Shown here one piece after another: positions 1 to 6,255 of a stretch of 8,636 bases of DNA. The translations under genes and the position numbers were made by a program. This stretch comes from Ruminococcus flavefaciens (GTDB lineage Bacteria; Bacillota; Clostridia; Oscillospirales; Ruminococcaceae): NCBI GenBank assembly GCA_902796705.1, contig CADBQF010000432.1, positions 1-8,636 on the forward strand, written 5' to 3'. A model generated the notes under the pieces. The model worked only from the letters and a program-made list of their open reading frames with translations, had not been told where the DNA came from and made no database searches. How positions within the stretch are numbered: position 1 is the first letter of the stretch; every line of letters begins with the position of its first letter.

Positions 1-146
1 ATTTCGAGTTTGAAGCCTGCACCGACTATATCCTCGCCAATAAGAACATCGCATGGATAATGGGCGACAACGGCAAAAAATATACCAAGGAAAACTTCGA
101 CAGAAGCATCATAACTGCAAAATACAAAAATTACCTCCTGCCATAA
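1..146 (+). CDS. Glycosyltransferase (GT-B/GT4-like), C-terminal fragment
   Basis: Only the last 47 codons are present, read from base 3 to the TAA at 144-146; the gene enters from outside the left edge. The peptide contains NKNIAWIMGDNGKKYTKENF followed by a Tyr/Lys-rich stretch ending in NYLLP. This matches the C-terminal helix of many family 4 glycosyltransferases, where a pattern like 'MGxNGRKYVEENFxWDxIxxKYxxxL' closes the GT-B fold. Such enzymes transfer a sugar from a nucleotide-sugar donor during surface polysaccharide synthesis, usually at the cytoplasmic face of the membrane. The donor-binding residues lie outside the window, so donor and acceptor cannot be named. The last four codons and the stop lie inside the left arm of the palindrome at 133-256, so that element may have supplied the present C-terminus. 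The assignment rests on this short motif alone. Confidence 0.6.
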   Translation, partial: FEFEACTDYILANKNIAWIMGDNGKKYTKENFDRSIITAKYKNYLLP

Positions 147-256
147 GTTCTTTACTTGCATGGGAGTCCGTACTTTATTGAGGGAAATCCTTTTGAGAAA
201 GGTTTCTCCCTAAAGGTACGGATCTCTGTACAGGTAAAGACCTTGCGGCAGGAGGT
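120..256 (-). terminator. Possible intrinsic terminator of the pheA-metH operon
   Basis: Read on the minus strand, the long hairpin formed by 133-256 is followed at once by a U-rich tract: the complement of 120-132 reads AATTTTTGTATTT. A stable stem plus a U-rich tail fits a rho-independent terminator for transcripts of the leftward operon. On the plus strand the hairpin is followed by CATTTGCGTTT, a poorer tail, so termination of the glycosyltransferase transcript is less well supported. The stem is far longer than a usual terminator, so the role may be secondary to whatever else the palindrome is. Confidence 0.4.
133..256. repeat. ~124-nt imperfect palindrome between convergent genes
   Basis: The outer arms are perfect over 10 bp: ACCTCCTGCC at 133-142 pairs with GGCAGGAGGT at 247-256. 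Further paired blocks nest inside: AAG 145-147 with CTT 242-244, TCTTTAC 149-155 with GTAAAGA 234-240, TCCGTAC 167-173 with GTACGGA 216-222, GGG 182-184 with CCC 208-210, AAA 185-187 with TTT 203-205, and CCTTT 189-193 with AAAGG 198-202 around a TGAG loop. Most imperfect positions are U.G or G.U wobbles if the plus strand is transcribed (144/245, 156/233, 174/215, 161/228, 163/227). The element fills the gap between two convergent genes, overlaps the end of the left one, and stops at the last base of the right one's stop codon. It could be a palindromic MITE-like repeat, a structured RNA or a shared terminator. No clear target-site duplication is visible. Confidence 0.85.
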
Positions 257-621
257 CATTTGCGTTTGTCGTATTCGGTCTTTTCCTTCCAGTCGTCGCC
301 TATGAATTTCTGGCAGGTATGCTCGAACCATTTTATTTCCATTTCGAGTTCGCCTATCTTAGCATGAAGATCGGTTTTCTTTGTGATGAAATTTTCAGAA
401 CCGGCGATGAAATCGTCCACCCATTTTTCGACTTCCTCGACGGGGACGTTATGGTTTTGTGCTTCTGTTTTGGAGTCGGTCTTTCCGGTGAGGATATGCA
501 GGGCGATCAGGTCTTTGTCCTTATCGGTGAGGGGCTTGACTTCTTCTTTCTGCTCTTCTGTTATGAACTTTATGATTCCCACAACGACGATACCTACTAA
601 TATTGCAGTTATCAGCGGCAT
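256..621 (-). CDS. Membrane-anchored protein with IS3 OrfA-like HTH and coiled coil
   Basis: The protein has 121 aa. Residues 3-20 (LITAILVGIVVVGIIKFI) form a single N-terminal membrane segment, followed by an acidic/basic linker. Residues about 36-105 read like the OrfA subunit of IS3-family transposases: a helix plus 'LTGKTDSKTEAQNHNVPVEE', then EKWVDDF (the helix-turn-helix shape, compare '...AxxxGVxxxxVxxWxxxF'), then a leucine-zipper-like stretch LHAKIGELEMEIKWFEH (compare 'LYxQIGxLxVExxWLKK'). No catalytic transposase domain follows. The ATG at 619-621 is preceded by GGGAGGG at a good distance. The gene lies 39 nt downstream of metH on the same strand, so it is probably the last gene of that operon. 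Its function is unknown. The resemblance to OrfA is judged by eye; a generic short membrane protein with a coiled coil is the alternative. Confidence 0.75.
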   Translation of the reverse strand: MPLITAILVGIVVVGIIKFITEEQKEEVKPLTDKDKDLIALHILTGKTDSKTEAQNHNVPVEEVEKWVDDFIAGSENFITKKTDLHAKIGELEMEIKWFEHTCQKFIGDDWKEKTEYDKRK

Positions 622-634
622 ACAAGTCCCTCCC

Positions 635-653
635 TTCTGCCGGCTCAGGCAGA
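635..653 (-). other. Small hairpin between metH and the downstream membrane-protein gene
   Basis: TCTGCC at 636-641 pairs with GGCAGA at 648-653 around a 6-nt loop. On the minus-strand mRNA the stem lies between the metH stop codon and the ribosome binding site of the next gene, only a few bases before the GGGAGGG. No U tract follows, so it is not a standard terminator. It may tune mRNA stability or translation of the downstream gene, or be chance. Confidence 0.3.
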
Positions 654-660
654 CGTTATA

Positions 661-3033
661 TCAGGCGTACACTTCAGAGGCGATATCGACTGTCTGTTTT
701 GCGTCCTTTGCGTAGAAGTCGGCGTTTATCTGTTTTGCGTAAGATGCTGTGAGAACTGCACCTCCGACGACTGTTTTGCACTCCGGATATTCACGGTTGA
801 GCAGGGCGATAGTATCTGCCATAGCTCCGAGAGTAGTTGTCATGAGTGCCGAAAGTCCGACGAGCTTTACCTTATTCTTGACGGCGGCTTCGAGTATGAG
901 CTGAGGATCAACGTCTTTTCCGAGGTCAATGACGGTGAAGCCGTAGCTGTCGAGAAGAACTTTCACTATGTTCTTGCCGATATCGTGGATATCTCCCTTG
1001 ACGGTGGCGAGGACGACTTTTCCCTTTGATACGCTTTCGGTATTTGAAGCCGAGAGCTTTTCTTTTATTATCTCGAAGCAGGCCTGAGCTGCACCGGCTG
1101 TTAGTATGAGCTGGGGGAGGAATATCCTGCCCTTTTCAAATTCAGCACCGGCGGCATCGAGGGCGGGGATAAGGTGGCTGTTGATTATCTCCATAGCGTC
1201 GGTCGTGTAGAGCATATCGGCGGCGGCTTTAACGGCATCGTTTTTGAGTCCGTTCTTAACGCAGTAGATGAGATCGGGCTTGCCTTTTTCGGCGGCCGGG
1301 GCAGGCTTTGGAGCGGCATTTCCGTCCTGGGCGTATATCTTGATGAATTCAGCGGAATCACGGTCGATGCCGGCGAGAAGCCTGTAGGCTCTTACAGCTC
1401 CGATTATCCCCTCTATATTGGGATTTATGATAGGCAGGGTGAGTCCGCTGTGGAGTGCCATTGTCAGGAAAGTCCTTGTGATAAGCTCTCTGTTCGGCAG
1501 ACCGAATGATATATTCGATACGCCGAGGACTGTCTGTAGTCCGAGTTCTGTTCTGACACGGTGGAGAGCGTTCAGAGTCTCCATAACGCCGTCCTGTTCG
1601 GCGGAGGCGGTGAGCGTCAGGCAGTCGATGAAAACATCTTCCTTTGGTATGCCGTATGACACGGCACGGTCAAGTATCTTTTTTGCTATGGCGAAACGTC
1701 CGTCGGCAGTTTTCGGGATACCGCCCTTGTCGAGGGTGAGTCCGACGACGGAAGCTCCGTATTTCTTGACGATAGGGAGGATATTTTCGAGAGATTCGTC
1801 CTCGCCGTTCACGGAGTTCACTATAGGCTTGCCGTTGTAGACACGCAGACCGGCTTCGAGGACTTCCGGGATAGTGGAATCGAGCTGGAGAGGTGTATCG
1901 CACACGCCCTGAATGGCTTTTACAGCCGTGACCATCATTTCCTTTTCGTCTATGCCGGGGAGTCCGACGTTCACGTCGAGTATCTCGGCACCGGCGTGTA
2001 TCTGTTCAACAGCCTGACCGAGGATATAATCGACATCGTGGGCGAGGAGAGCTTCCTTGAAGCGTTTCTTTCCGGTCGGGTTGATGCGTTCTCCGATAAC
2101 TCTCGGCTGGTCGATAGAAACGCAGTTCACGGCGGAGCAGGCGAGGCTTATCCTCTGTACACGGTTCTTCCGCTTCTTCATGGAGCGGAGAGCGTCTTTC
2201 ATGACGGAGATATGCTCCGGAGTCGTTCCGCAGCAGCCGCCGAATATAGTTACACCGGCGAGAGCGAGCTTCTTTGCACTTGCGGCGAATTCCTCCGGGC
2301 CGACGCTGAAAAGATCGGTCACGGGATCGGGCAGGCCGGCATTGGGCTTTGCTATGACAGGCAGAGATGAGAGACTGCATATCTTTTCAAGCACGGGGAA
2401 GAGTTCCTCCGGGCCGAGCGAGCAGTTCACTCCGAGGGCATCTGCACCGAGTCCTTCGAGGACGGCGACCATGCACTCCGGCGAGACACCGGTGAAAGTA
2501 CGCATATTCTCCTCGAATGTCATGGTGACGAGTACAGGCTTGTCTGAATTCTCCTTTGCGGCGAGGACGGCTGCCTTTACTTCGTAGAGGTCGGTCATTG
2601 TCTCTATGACGATGACATCGGCATCTTTTCCGGCGAGGACGAGTTCCTTATAGCAGTCGTAGGCTTCTTCAAAAGTGAGCGTGCCGGACGGTTCGAGGAG
2701 CTGACCTATCGGGCCTAAGTCGAGGGCGATGAGAGCATCTTCTCCGGCGGCTTTTCTGGCGTTGGATATGCCGGCGGAAACTATCTCCTCCACGGAATAT
2801 CCGCTCCCGGCGAGCTTATAGCGGTTAGCACCGAATGTATTTGCATATATTATATCAGAACCGCTCTCACGGTAGCTGCGGTGTATGGACATGATAGCTT
2901 CCGGGTTCGTGATATTGAGTATCTCCGGGACGTGTTCTGTCTTTATGCCGGCAGCCTGCAGCATAGTACCCATGCCGCCGTCGAGGAATATGAAGCCCTC
3001 TCTTCCGAGGAGAGCGTGGAATCTGTCAGACAT
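661..3033 (-). CDS. metH: Cobalamin-dependent methionine synthase, short form
   Basis: The 790-aa protein transfers a methyl group from methyltetrahydrofolate, via cobalamin, to homocysteine, giving methionine. The homocysteine-binding domain covers residues 1 to about 290, with DGGMGT near the start and the zinc ligands Cys204 (VNCS) and Cys267/Cys268 (GGCCGTTPEH). The pterin-binding domain covers about 310-560 and opens with VIGERINPTG (312-321). An Ala/Pro-rich linker (572-582) leads to the cap and B12-binding domains, with the cobalt-ligand motif GDIHDIG (His683) and GLSALMTTT. The chain ends there. The C-terminal AdoMet-binding reactivation domain of the E. coli enzyme (1227 aa) is absent, as is usual in Clostridia, where a separate protein can supply it; no such gene is in this window. 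The ATG at 3031-3033 has AAGGAGA 6-7 nt upstream. The gene lies 16 nt after pheA, so the two are surely co-transcribed, and there is no room for a B12 riboswitch directly in front of it. Confidence 0.96.
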   Translation of the reverse strand: MSDRFHALLGREGFIFLDGGMGTMLQAAGIKTEHVPEILNITNPEAIMSIHRSYRESGSDIIYANTFGANRYKLAGSGYSVEEIVSAGISNARKAAGEDALIALDLGPIGQLLEPSGTLTFEEAYDCYKELVLAGKDADVIVIETMTDLYEVKAAVLAAKENSDKPVLVTMTFEENMRTFTGVSPECMVAVLEGLGADALGVNCSLGPEELFPVLEKICSLSSLPVIAKPNAGLPDPVTDLFSVGPEEFAASAKKLALAGVTIFGGCCGTTPEHISVMKDALRSMKKRKNRVQRISLACSAVNCVSIDQPRVIGERINPTGKKRFKEALLAHDVDYILGQAVEQIHAGAEILDVNVGLPGIDEKEMMVTAVKAIQGVCDTPLQLDSTIPEVLEAGLRVYNGKPIVNSVNGEDESLENILPIVKKYGASVVGLTLDKGGIPKTADGRFAIAKKILDRAVSYGIPKEDVFIDCLTLTASAEQDGVMETLNALHRVRTELGLQTVLGVSNISFGLPNRELITRTFLTMALHSGLTLPIINPNIEGIIGAVRAYRLLAGIDRDSAEFIKIYAQDGNAAPKPAPAAEKGKPDLIYCVKNGLKNDAVKAAADMLYTTDAMEIINSHLIPALDAAGAEFEKGRIFLPQLILTAGAAQACFEIIKEKLSASNTESVSKGKVVLATVKGDIHDIGKNIVKVLLDSYGFTVIDLGKDVDPQLILEAAVKNKVKLVGLSALMTTTLGAMADTIALLNREYPECKTVVGGAVLTASYAKQINADFYAKDAKQTVDIASEVYA

Positions 3034-3049
3034 ATGTATCTTCTCCTTG

Positions 3050-4162
3050 TCAATTGCTGCTGTAAGTTCCGAGGCAGCGGAAGCTTTCGAGGTTTTCAGC
3101 GAGGTCGTTCATGAGAGCCTTTACGTTCGGATCGGTGAGTTTTCCGCTGAAATCGAGGTAGAACATTACATCAAAGCTGCCGTCCTTGATAGGACGGTTC
3201 TCGATGCGGACGAGGTTCATGCCGTTCACGTAGAATCTTGTCAGCAGGCGGTAAAGACTTCCCTCTGTGTGGGGGATACGCAGCATCAGTGCGATAGAAT
3301 CGCTTGCCGGATCGACTTGCAGGTCACGGGCGATGCAGACGAAGCGTGTGCGGTTGAGCGAGCAGTCTGCGACGTGTTCGGCAAGGATATGCAGTCCGAG
3401 CTTCCTTGCACAGTCAACGGAGCAGATAGCAGCCGACTTTCCGCCCTTTTCCTTTACCATAGCGGCGGCTGTGGCTGTGTTGCCGTATTCCGATGTTCTG
3501 AGGCTGTTGCCGGTGAGGAAGTCGCTGCACTGTGCGAGTGCCTGCTTGTGGGAGTAGACACATTCGACTTCGGAAAGGGGCATATCTTCTGCGGCTGCGA
3601 GACAGTGGTTTATCTCGACGCAGACTTCCCTCACGATGTACACGCTGTATTTCGCCATGAGGTCGTATGTGCTGTCAACGGATCCGGCTGTAGAATTGTG
3701 TACCGGAAGCACGCCGTAGTCAAGTTCCCCAGACTGCACGGCTCTGAAAACGTCCTCGAATGAGCGGTAGAAACTGATCGGCTTGTCCCCGAAGATCATT
3801 TTTGCGGCAGCCTCGGAATTAGCTCCCGTCGTACCCTGACAGCCTATCCTTGCGGCATTCTCAAAATCCGGCAGGGAGAAATCATATCCGCCGCCGGCAA
3901 GGAGCTTCTTGTTTTGCAGGCATTTGCTTATATCCATAATGGTGGTGAAGAGTGCGGCAGTTCCGTTTTCAAGCTCGCTGTCGCCTGTCTGGGCCTTTAT
4001 GCGGTCGATGACCTGCTGCTCTCTGCCGCCCTGAAAGACCGGCAGACTGTGTATGCGTTTATATTCTGCAACGTCCTTGCAAAGTTCCATTCTTTTCATG
4101 AAAAGTCCGAGTATCTCGCTGTCTATACTATCTATCCCGTCACGAAGCTGCTGTAGATCCAT
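3050..4162 (-). CDS. pheA: Bifunctional chorismate mutase/prephenate dehydratase (P-protein)
   Basis: The 370-aa protein converts chorismate to prephenate and then to phenylpyruvate, the committed steps to phenylalanine. Residues 1 to about 85 are an AroQ-type chorismate mutase: LRDGIDSIDSEILGLFMKRM, with Arg7, Arg24, Lys35 and the GGREQ segment (Arg47, Glu48) in the places of the E. coli active-site residues. Residues about 105-280 are prephenate dehydratase: CQGTTGANSEAAA, HNSTAGSV (155-162) and the TRF motif at 272-274, with the essential Thr. Residues about 289-365 are an ACT domain for phenylalanine feedback, with EGSLYRLL for the GALV region and ENRP (321-324) where many homologues have ESRP. 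The Ser-to-Asn change could alter feedback, but this is not shown. The start ATG at 4160-4162 has GGAGG 11 nt upstream. It is the first gene of the leftward operon, driven by the promoter at 4230-4202 with a leader of only about 30 nt. Confidence 0.95.
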   Translation of the reverse strand: MDLQQLRDGIDSIDSEILGLFMKRMELCKDVAEYKRIHSLPVFQGGREQQVIDRIKAQTGDSELENGTAALFTTIMDISKCLQNKKLLAGGGYDFSLPDFENAARIGCQGTTGANSEAAAKMIFGDKPISFYRSFEDVFRAVQSGELDYGVLPVHNSTAGSVDSTYDLMAKYSVYIVREVCVEINHCLAAAEDMPLSEVECVYSHKQALAQCSDFLTGNSLRTSEYGNTATAAAMVKEKGGKSAAICSVDCARKLGLHILAEHVADCSLNRTRFVCIARDLQVDPASDSIALMLRIPHTEGSLYRLLTRFYVNGMNLVRIENRPIKDGSFDVMFYLDFSGKLTDPNVKALMNDLAENLESFRCLGTYSSN

Positions 4163-4201
4163 AAATTTTAAAACCTCCGTACAGTATTATTACTACACAA
4201 T

Positions 4202-4230
4202 ATTATATCAGAATTTTTTGTGAAAATCAA
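4202..4230 (-). promoter_or_regulatory. Sigma-A-type promoter for the pheA-metH operon
   Basis: On the minus strand, TTGATT (complement of 4225-4230) is followed after exactly 17 nt by a perfect TATAAT (complement of 4202-4207). The predicted transcript starts near 4195, about 33 nt before the pheA start codon. That leader is too short for a T-box, a leader-peptide attenuator or a riboswitch, so any amino-acid control would have to act at the promoter or through the ACT domain. Confidence 0.75.
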
Positions 4231-4249
4231 TAAAAAAGAAATAAATATA

Positions 4250-4279
4250 TTGCAATGAGATATGTATTTGTGGTATAAT
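4250..4279 (+). promoter_or_regulatory. Extended -10 promoter for the ruv operon
   Basis: TTGCAA at 4250-4255 (four of six matches to the -35 consensus) is separated by 18 nt from a perfect TATAAT at 4274-4279. The latter is preceded by TGG, giving an extended -10 (TGnTATAAT). Transcription should start near 4286, about 45 nt before the ruvC start. No GAAC-N4-GTTC LexA-type box is visible in 4163-4330, so SOS control of this promoter is not supported by the sequence. Confidence 0.75.
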
Positions 4280-4297
4280 GAAAAAGTATAGTGAGAT

Positions 4298-4315
4298 GCT
4301 GTATCTATTTACAGC
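4298..4315 (+). other. Leader hairpin just upstream of the ruvC ribosome binding site
   Basis: GCTGTA at 4298-4303 and TACAGC at 4310-4315 form a perfect 6-bp stem with a 6-nt loop, in the predicted 5' leader of the ruv transcript. The stem ends 3 nt before the GGAGG at 4319-4323. It could affect ribosome access or mRNA stability; with 6 bp it may also be chance. Confidence 0.35.
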
Positions 4316-4330
4316 TATGGAGGATATGCT

Positions 4331-4819
4331 TTGAAAAAGAAGATAAGGATACTCGGAATAGATCCGGGATATGCGATAGTCGGTTTCGGTCTGCTCGATT
4401 ACGACGGCTTCCATTTCGATACGATAGAGTACGGAGCTGTCCTCACCGAAGCAGGTACGGTGTTCACTGACCGGCTGCTCGCTATCCATGAGGATTTTGA
4501 ATATATTTTCGATAAATTCAAGCCCGACTGCGTTGCCGTCGAAAGGCTTTATTTCACTACGAACCAGAAAACAGCGATAGATGTCGCACAGGCAAGGGGC
4601 GTTACGCTCCTTTCGGCTGCAAAGAGGAAAGTACCTGTCTCGGAGTATACTCCCTTGCAGGTGAAATCTTCGGTAACAGGCTACGGCAAGGCTGAAAAAA
4701 AGCAGGTCATGGAGATGACTCGCAGTATCCTCGGACTTGCACAGATACCCAAGCCCGACGATGCCGCCGATGCCCTCGCAATTGCGATCTGCCACGGACA
4801 TTCCACTCGCTGGGGATAA
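4331..4819 (+). CDS. ruvC: Holliday junction resolvase RuvC (TTG start)
   Basis: The 162-aa endonuclease resolves Holliday junctions by paired, symmetric cuts during recombinational repair, working with the RuvAB branch-migration motor. It has the RNase H-like fold. The four acidic catalytic residues are in place: Asp11 in GIDPGYAIVGFG, Glu71 in VAVERLYF, and Asp144 and Asp147 in DDAADALAIAICH. FTTNQKTAIDVAQARG (75-90) is the conserved junction-binding helix region. Length is normal for the family. The start is TTG at 4331, chosen because GGAGG at 4319-4323 lies 7 nt upstream and the protein then begins KKKIRILGIDPG as expected. It is the first gene of the rightward operon and is followed after 15 nt by ruvA. 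Confidence 0.97.
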   Translation: MKKKIRILGIDPGYAIVGFGLLDYDGFHFDTIEYGAVLTEAGTVFTDRLLAIHEDFEYIFDKFKPDCVAVERLYFTTNQKTAIDVAQARGVTLLSAAKRKVPVSEYTPLQVKSSVTGYGKAEKKQVMEMTRSILGLAQIPKPDDAADALAIAICHGHSTRWG

Positions 4820-4834
4820 TACAGGAGCATTTAT

Positions 4835-5458
4835 ATGATATACAGTCTCAGAGGAAAACTCACAGTTAAGGAACTCGGCTTTGCTGTCGTTGAATGTGCC
4901 GGTGTCGGCTACGGCTGCCGCACTTCATACAACACTGTCTCACAGCTCGGTGAGATCGGCAGCGAAGTGATGTTATATACCTATTTATATGTAAGGGAGG
5001 ACGTTGTGGAGCTTTTCGGCTTCTCGTCGCTCCAGGAGCTTAGCTGCTTCAGGATGCTCATATCGGTATCGGGTGTCGGCCCGAAGGCTGCCGTGGCGAT
5101 ACTTTCGGACGTTACGCCGGAGAGGTTCGCCTTCCTCGTGGCTTCCGGAGACAGCAAGAGCTTCACCAAAACAAAGGGCATAGGCACTAAGACTGCCCAG
5201 AGGATAGTCCTCGAACTCAAAGACAAGATATCGTCAGAGTCAGTGTCGGGAAGTCCTGCCGGAGATATGGCGGCTTATGCGAATATCCCTGCTGCCGGTG
5301 CTTCTTCATCGGTGTCGGAGGCTCTCGAAGCCCTCATGGTGCTGGGATATACACAGGGCGAGGCTGCTCCAATTCTCGGAAAGCTCGATCCTTCGCTCAG
5401 CACACAGGATCTCATCAAGGAGACTCTCAGGATAATGGCAGTAAAGAACAGCAAGTGA
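4835..5458 (+). CDS. ruvA: Holliday junction branch-migration protein RuvA
   Basis: The 207-aa protein forms the tetramer that binds the four-way junction and loads RuvB hexamers on two arms. Domain I (about 1-65) is the OB fold: it opens with MIYSLRGKL and includes GVGYGCRTS and YTYLYVREDVVELFGF. Domain II has two helix-hairpin-helix DNA-binding motifs, LISVSGVGPKAAVAIL (75-90) and KTKGIGTKTAQRIVLELKDK (112-131). A flexible Ser/Ala/Gly-rich linker (133-158) leads to domain III (160-203), the RuvB-contacting three-helix bundle with EALMVLGY. The ATG at 4835 has AGGAG at 4823-4827, a 7-nt spacing. It is intact and of family-typical length. It lies between ruvC and the SseB-family gene in one operon. 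Confidence 0.97.
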   Translation: MIYSLRGKLTVKELGFAVVECAGVGYGCRTSYNTVSQLGEIGSEVMLYTYLYVREDVVELFGFSSLQELSCFRMLISVSGVGPKAAVAILSDVTPERFAFLVASGDSKSFTKTKGIGTKTAQRIVLELKDKISSESVSGSPAGDMAAYANIPAAGASSSVSEALEALMVLGYTQGEAAPILGKLDPSLSTQDLIKETLRIMAVKNSK

Positions 5459-5504
5459 TTATTGATATATCCAGTAATAATTCTTTAAGAAAGGAATGAT
5501 CATC

Positions 5505-6236
5505 ATGAATCTTGACGAATTACTCAAAGCAGCGATAAAAGATCCTTCCAAGAGGTCACTTTTTTTGCAGACGCTCATAAAAAGCGATGTCTACGTCATC
5601 TGCAAGAATCCCGTAAAACAGGAGCGTGACCGTGCGGAAGGCGGTATCCAGCTCGAACTCATCACCACACAGAACCCGCACGGCGAGGTATTCATACCGT
5701 TCTTCACGAGCTACCGTGCATTGCAGCAGTTTGCAAAGAGATACGTCGATTGCTACAAGATAAACTGCCTGCGTCTCTTCGACCTCATACAGTCAGTCTC
5801 GGCTGTTCTCAATCCGAATTCCTACGGAAAGGAATTCTCTTCACAGGAGATAAAGAGCATTCTCCTCATTGCGAGAAATCTCAAGATAAGGGCGATATCA
5901 TACAACGAAGCCGATATCATCTCCTACCGCCCGTGCGAACATTCCGTCGCACATCTCACAAAGGCTGCATCGAAGTTCCTTTCAAAGCAGCCAAACGTTG
6001 ACAGAGCTTTCATCATGGAGATGATAAAGGGCTGCGAAAAGCCGCAGATACTCATTGTCCTCGATATGCTCGGCAGCACGAGGAAGCTCTTCGTGCCGCT
6101 CTCGAAGTACCTTTCAAAGACGGTCAAGAACAACGAGCATCTCTGCTTCATCAGCTATGAGCAGGAAATGGGCAAGAAAGCCGCTGCTACCGTTGATCCT
6201 TTCTATGTGAGAAAGAAACGCTACTTTGAGAGATGA
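5505..6236 (+). CDS. SseB-family protein inside the ruv operon
   Basis: This is a 243-aa soluble protein with two domains. The N-terminal part (about 1-125) matches the SseB N-domain: [17 protein letters not shown], then [13 protein letters not shown] (64-76), and [14 protein letters not shown] (103-116). The C-terminal part (about 145-240) matches the SseB C-domain, ending in [11 protein letters not shown]. SseB was named in E. coli for enhanced serine sensitivity, but its molecular role is not established; it is unrelated to the Salmonella type III protein of the same name. An in-frame ATG at 5496 would add three residues, but AAGGA at 5491-5495 directly abuts that ATG, whereas it is 9 nt from the ATG at 5505, so 5505 is chosen. 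The gene sits 46 nt after ruvA and its stop lies 7 nt before the ruvB ribosome binding site, which ties it tightly to the ruv transcript. Confidence 0.85.
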   Translation: MNLDELLKAAIKDPSKRSLFLQTLIKSDVYVICKNPVKQERDRAEGGIQLELITTQNPHGEVFIPFFTSYRALQQFAKRYVDCYKINCLRLFDLIQSVSAVLNPNSYGKEFSSQEIKSILLIARNLKIRAISYNEADIISYRPCEHSVAHLTKAASKFLSKQPNVDRAFIMEMIKGCEKPQILIVLDMLGSTRKLFVPLSKYLSKTVKNNEHLCFISYEQEMGKKAAATVDPFYVRKKRYFER

Positions 6237-6255
6237 TCCTTCCGGAGGTGTTTAT

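Noticed and set aside
636..653. Terminator after metH
   Set aside because: The 6-bp stem is not followed by a U tract on the minus strand, and a good ribosome binding site for the next gene lies immediately downstream.
2885..3763. Plus-strand open frame (292 codons) across the pheA-metH junction
   Set aside because: It is antisense to two confidently assigned genes and crosses their boundary; the product is low-complexity and Cys/Val/Ala-rich without family resemblance.
3034..4330. B12 riboswitch, T-box or S-box upstream of metH or pheA
   Set aside because: Only 16 nt separate pheA and metH, and the predicted pheA leader is about 33 nt, too short for any of these elements.
4208..4801. Minus-strand open frame opposite ruvC
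   Set aside because: It overlaps the divergent promoters and runs antisense to ruvC, with no ribosome binding site or recognisable domain.
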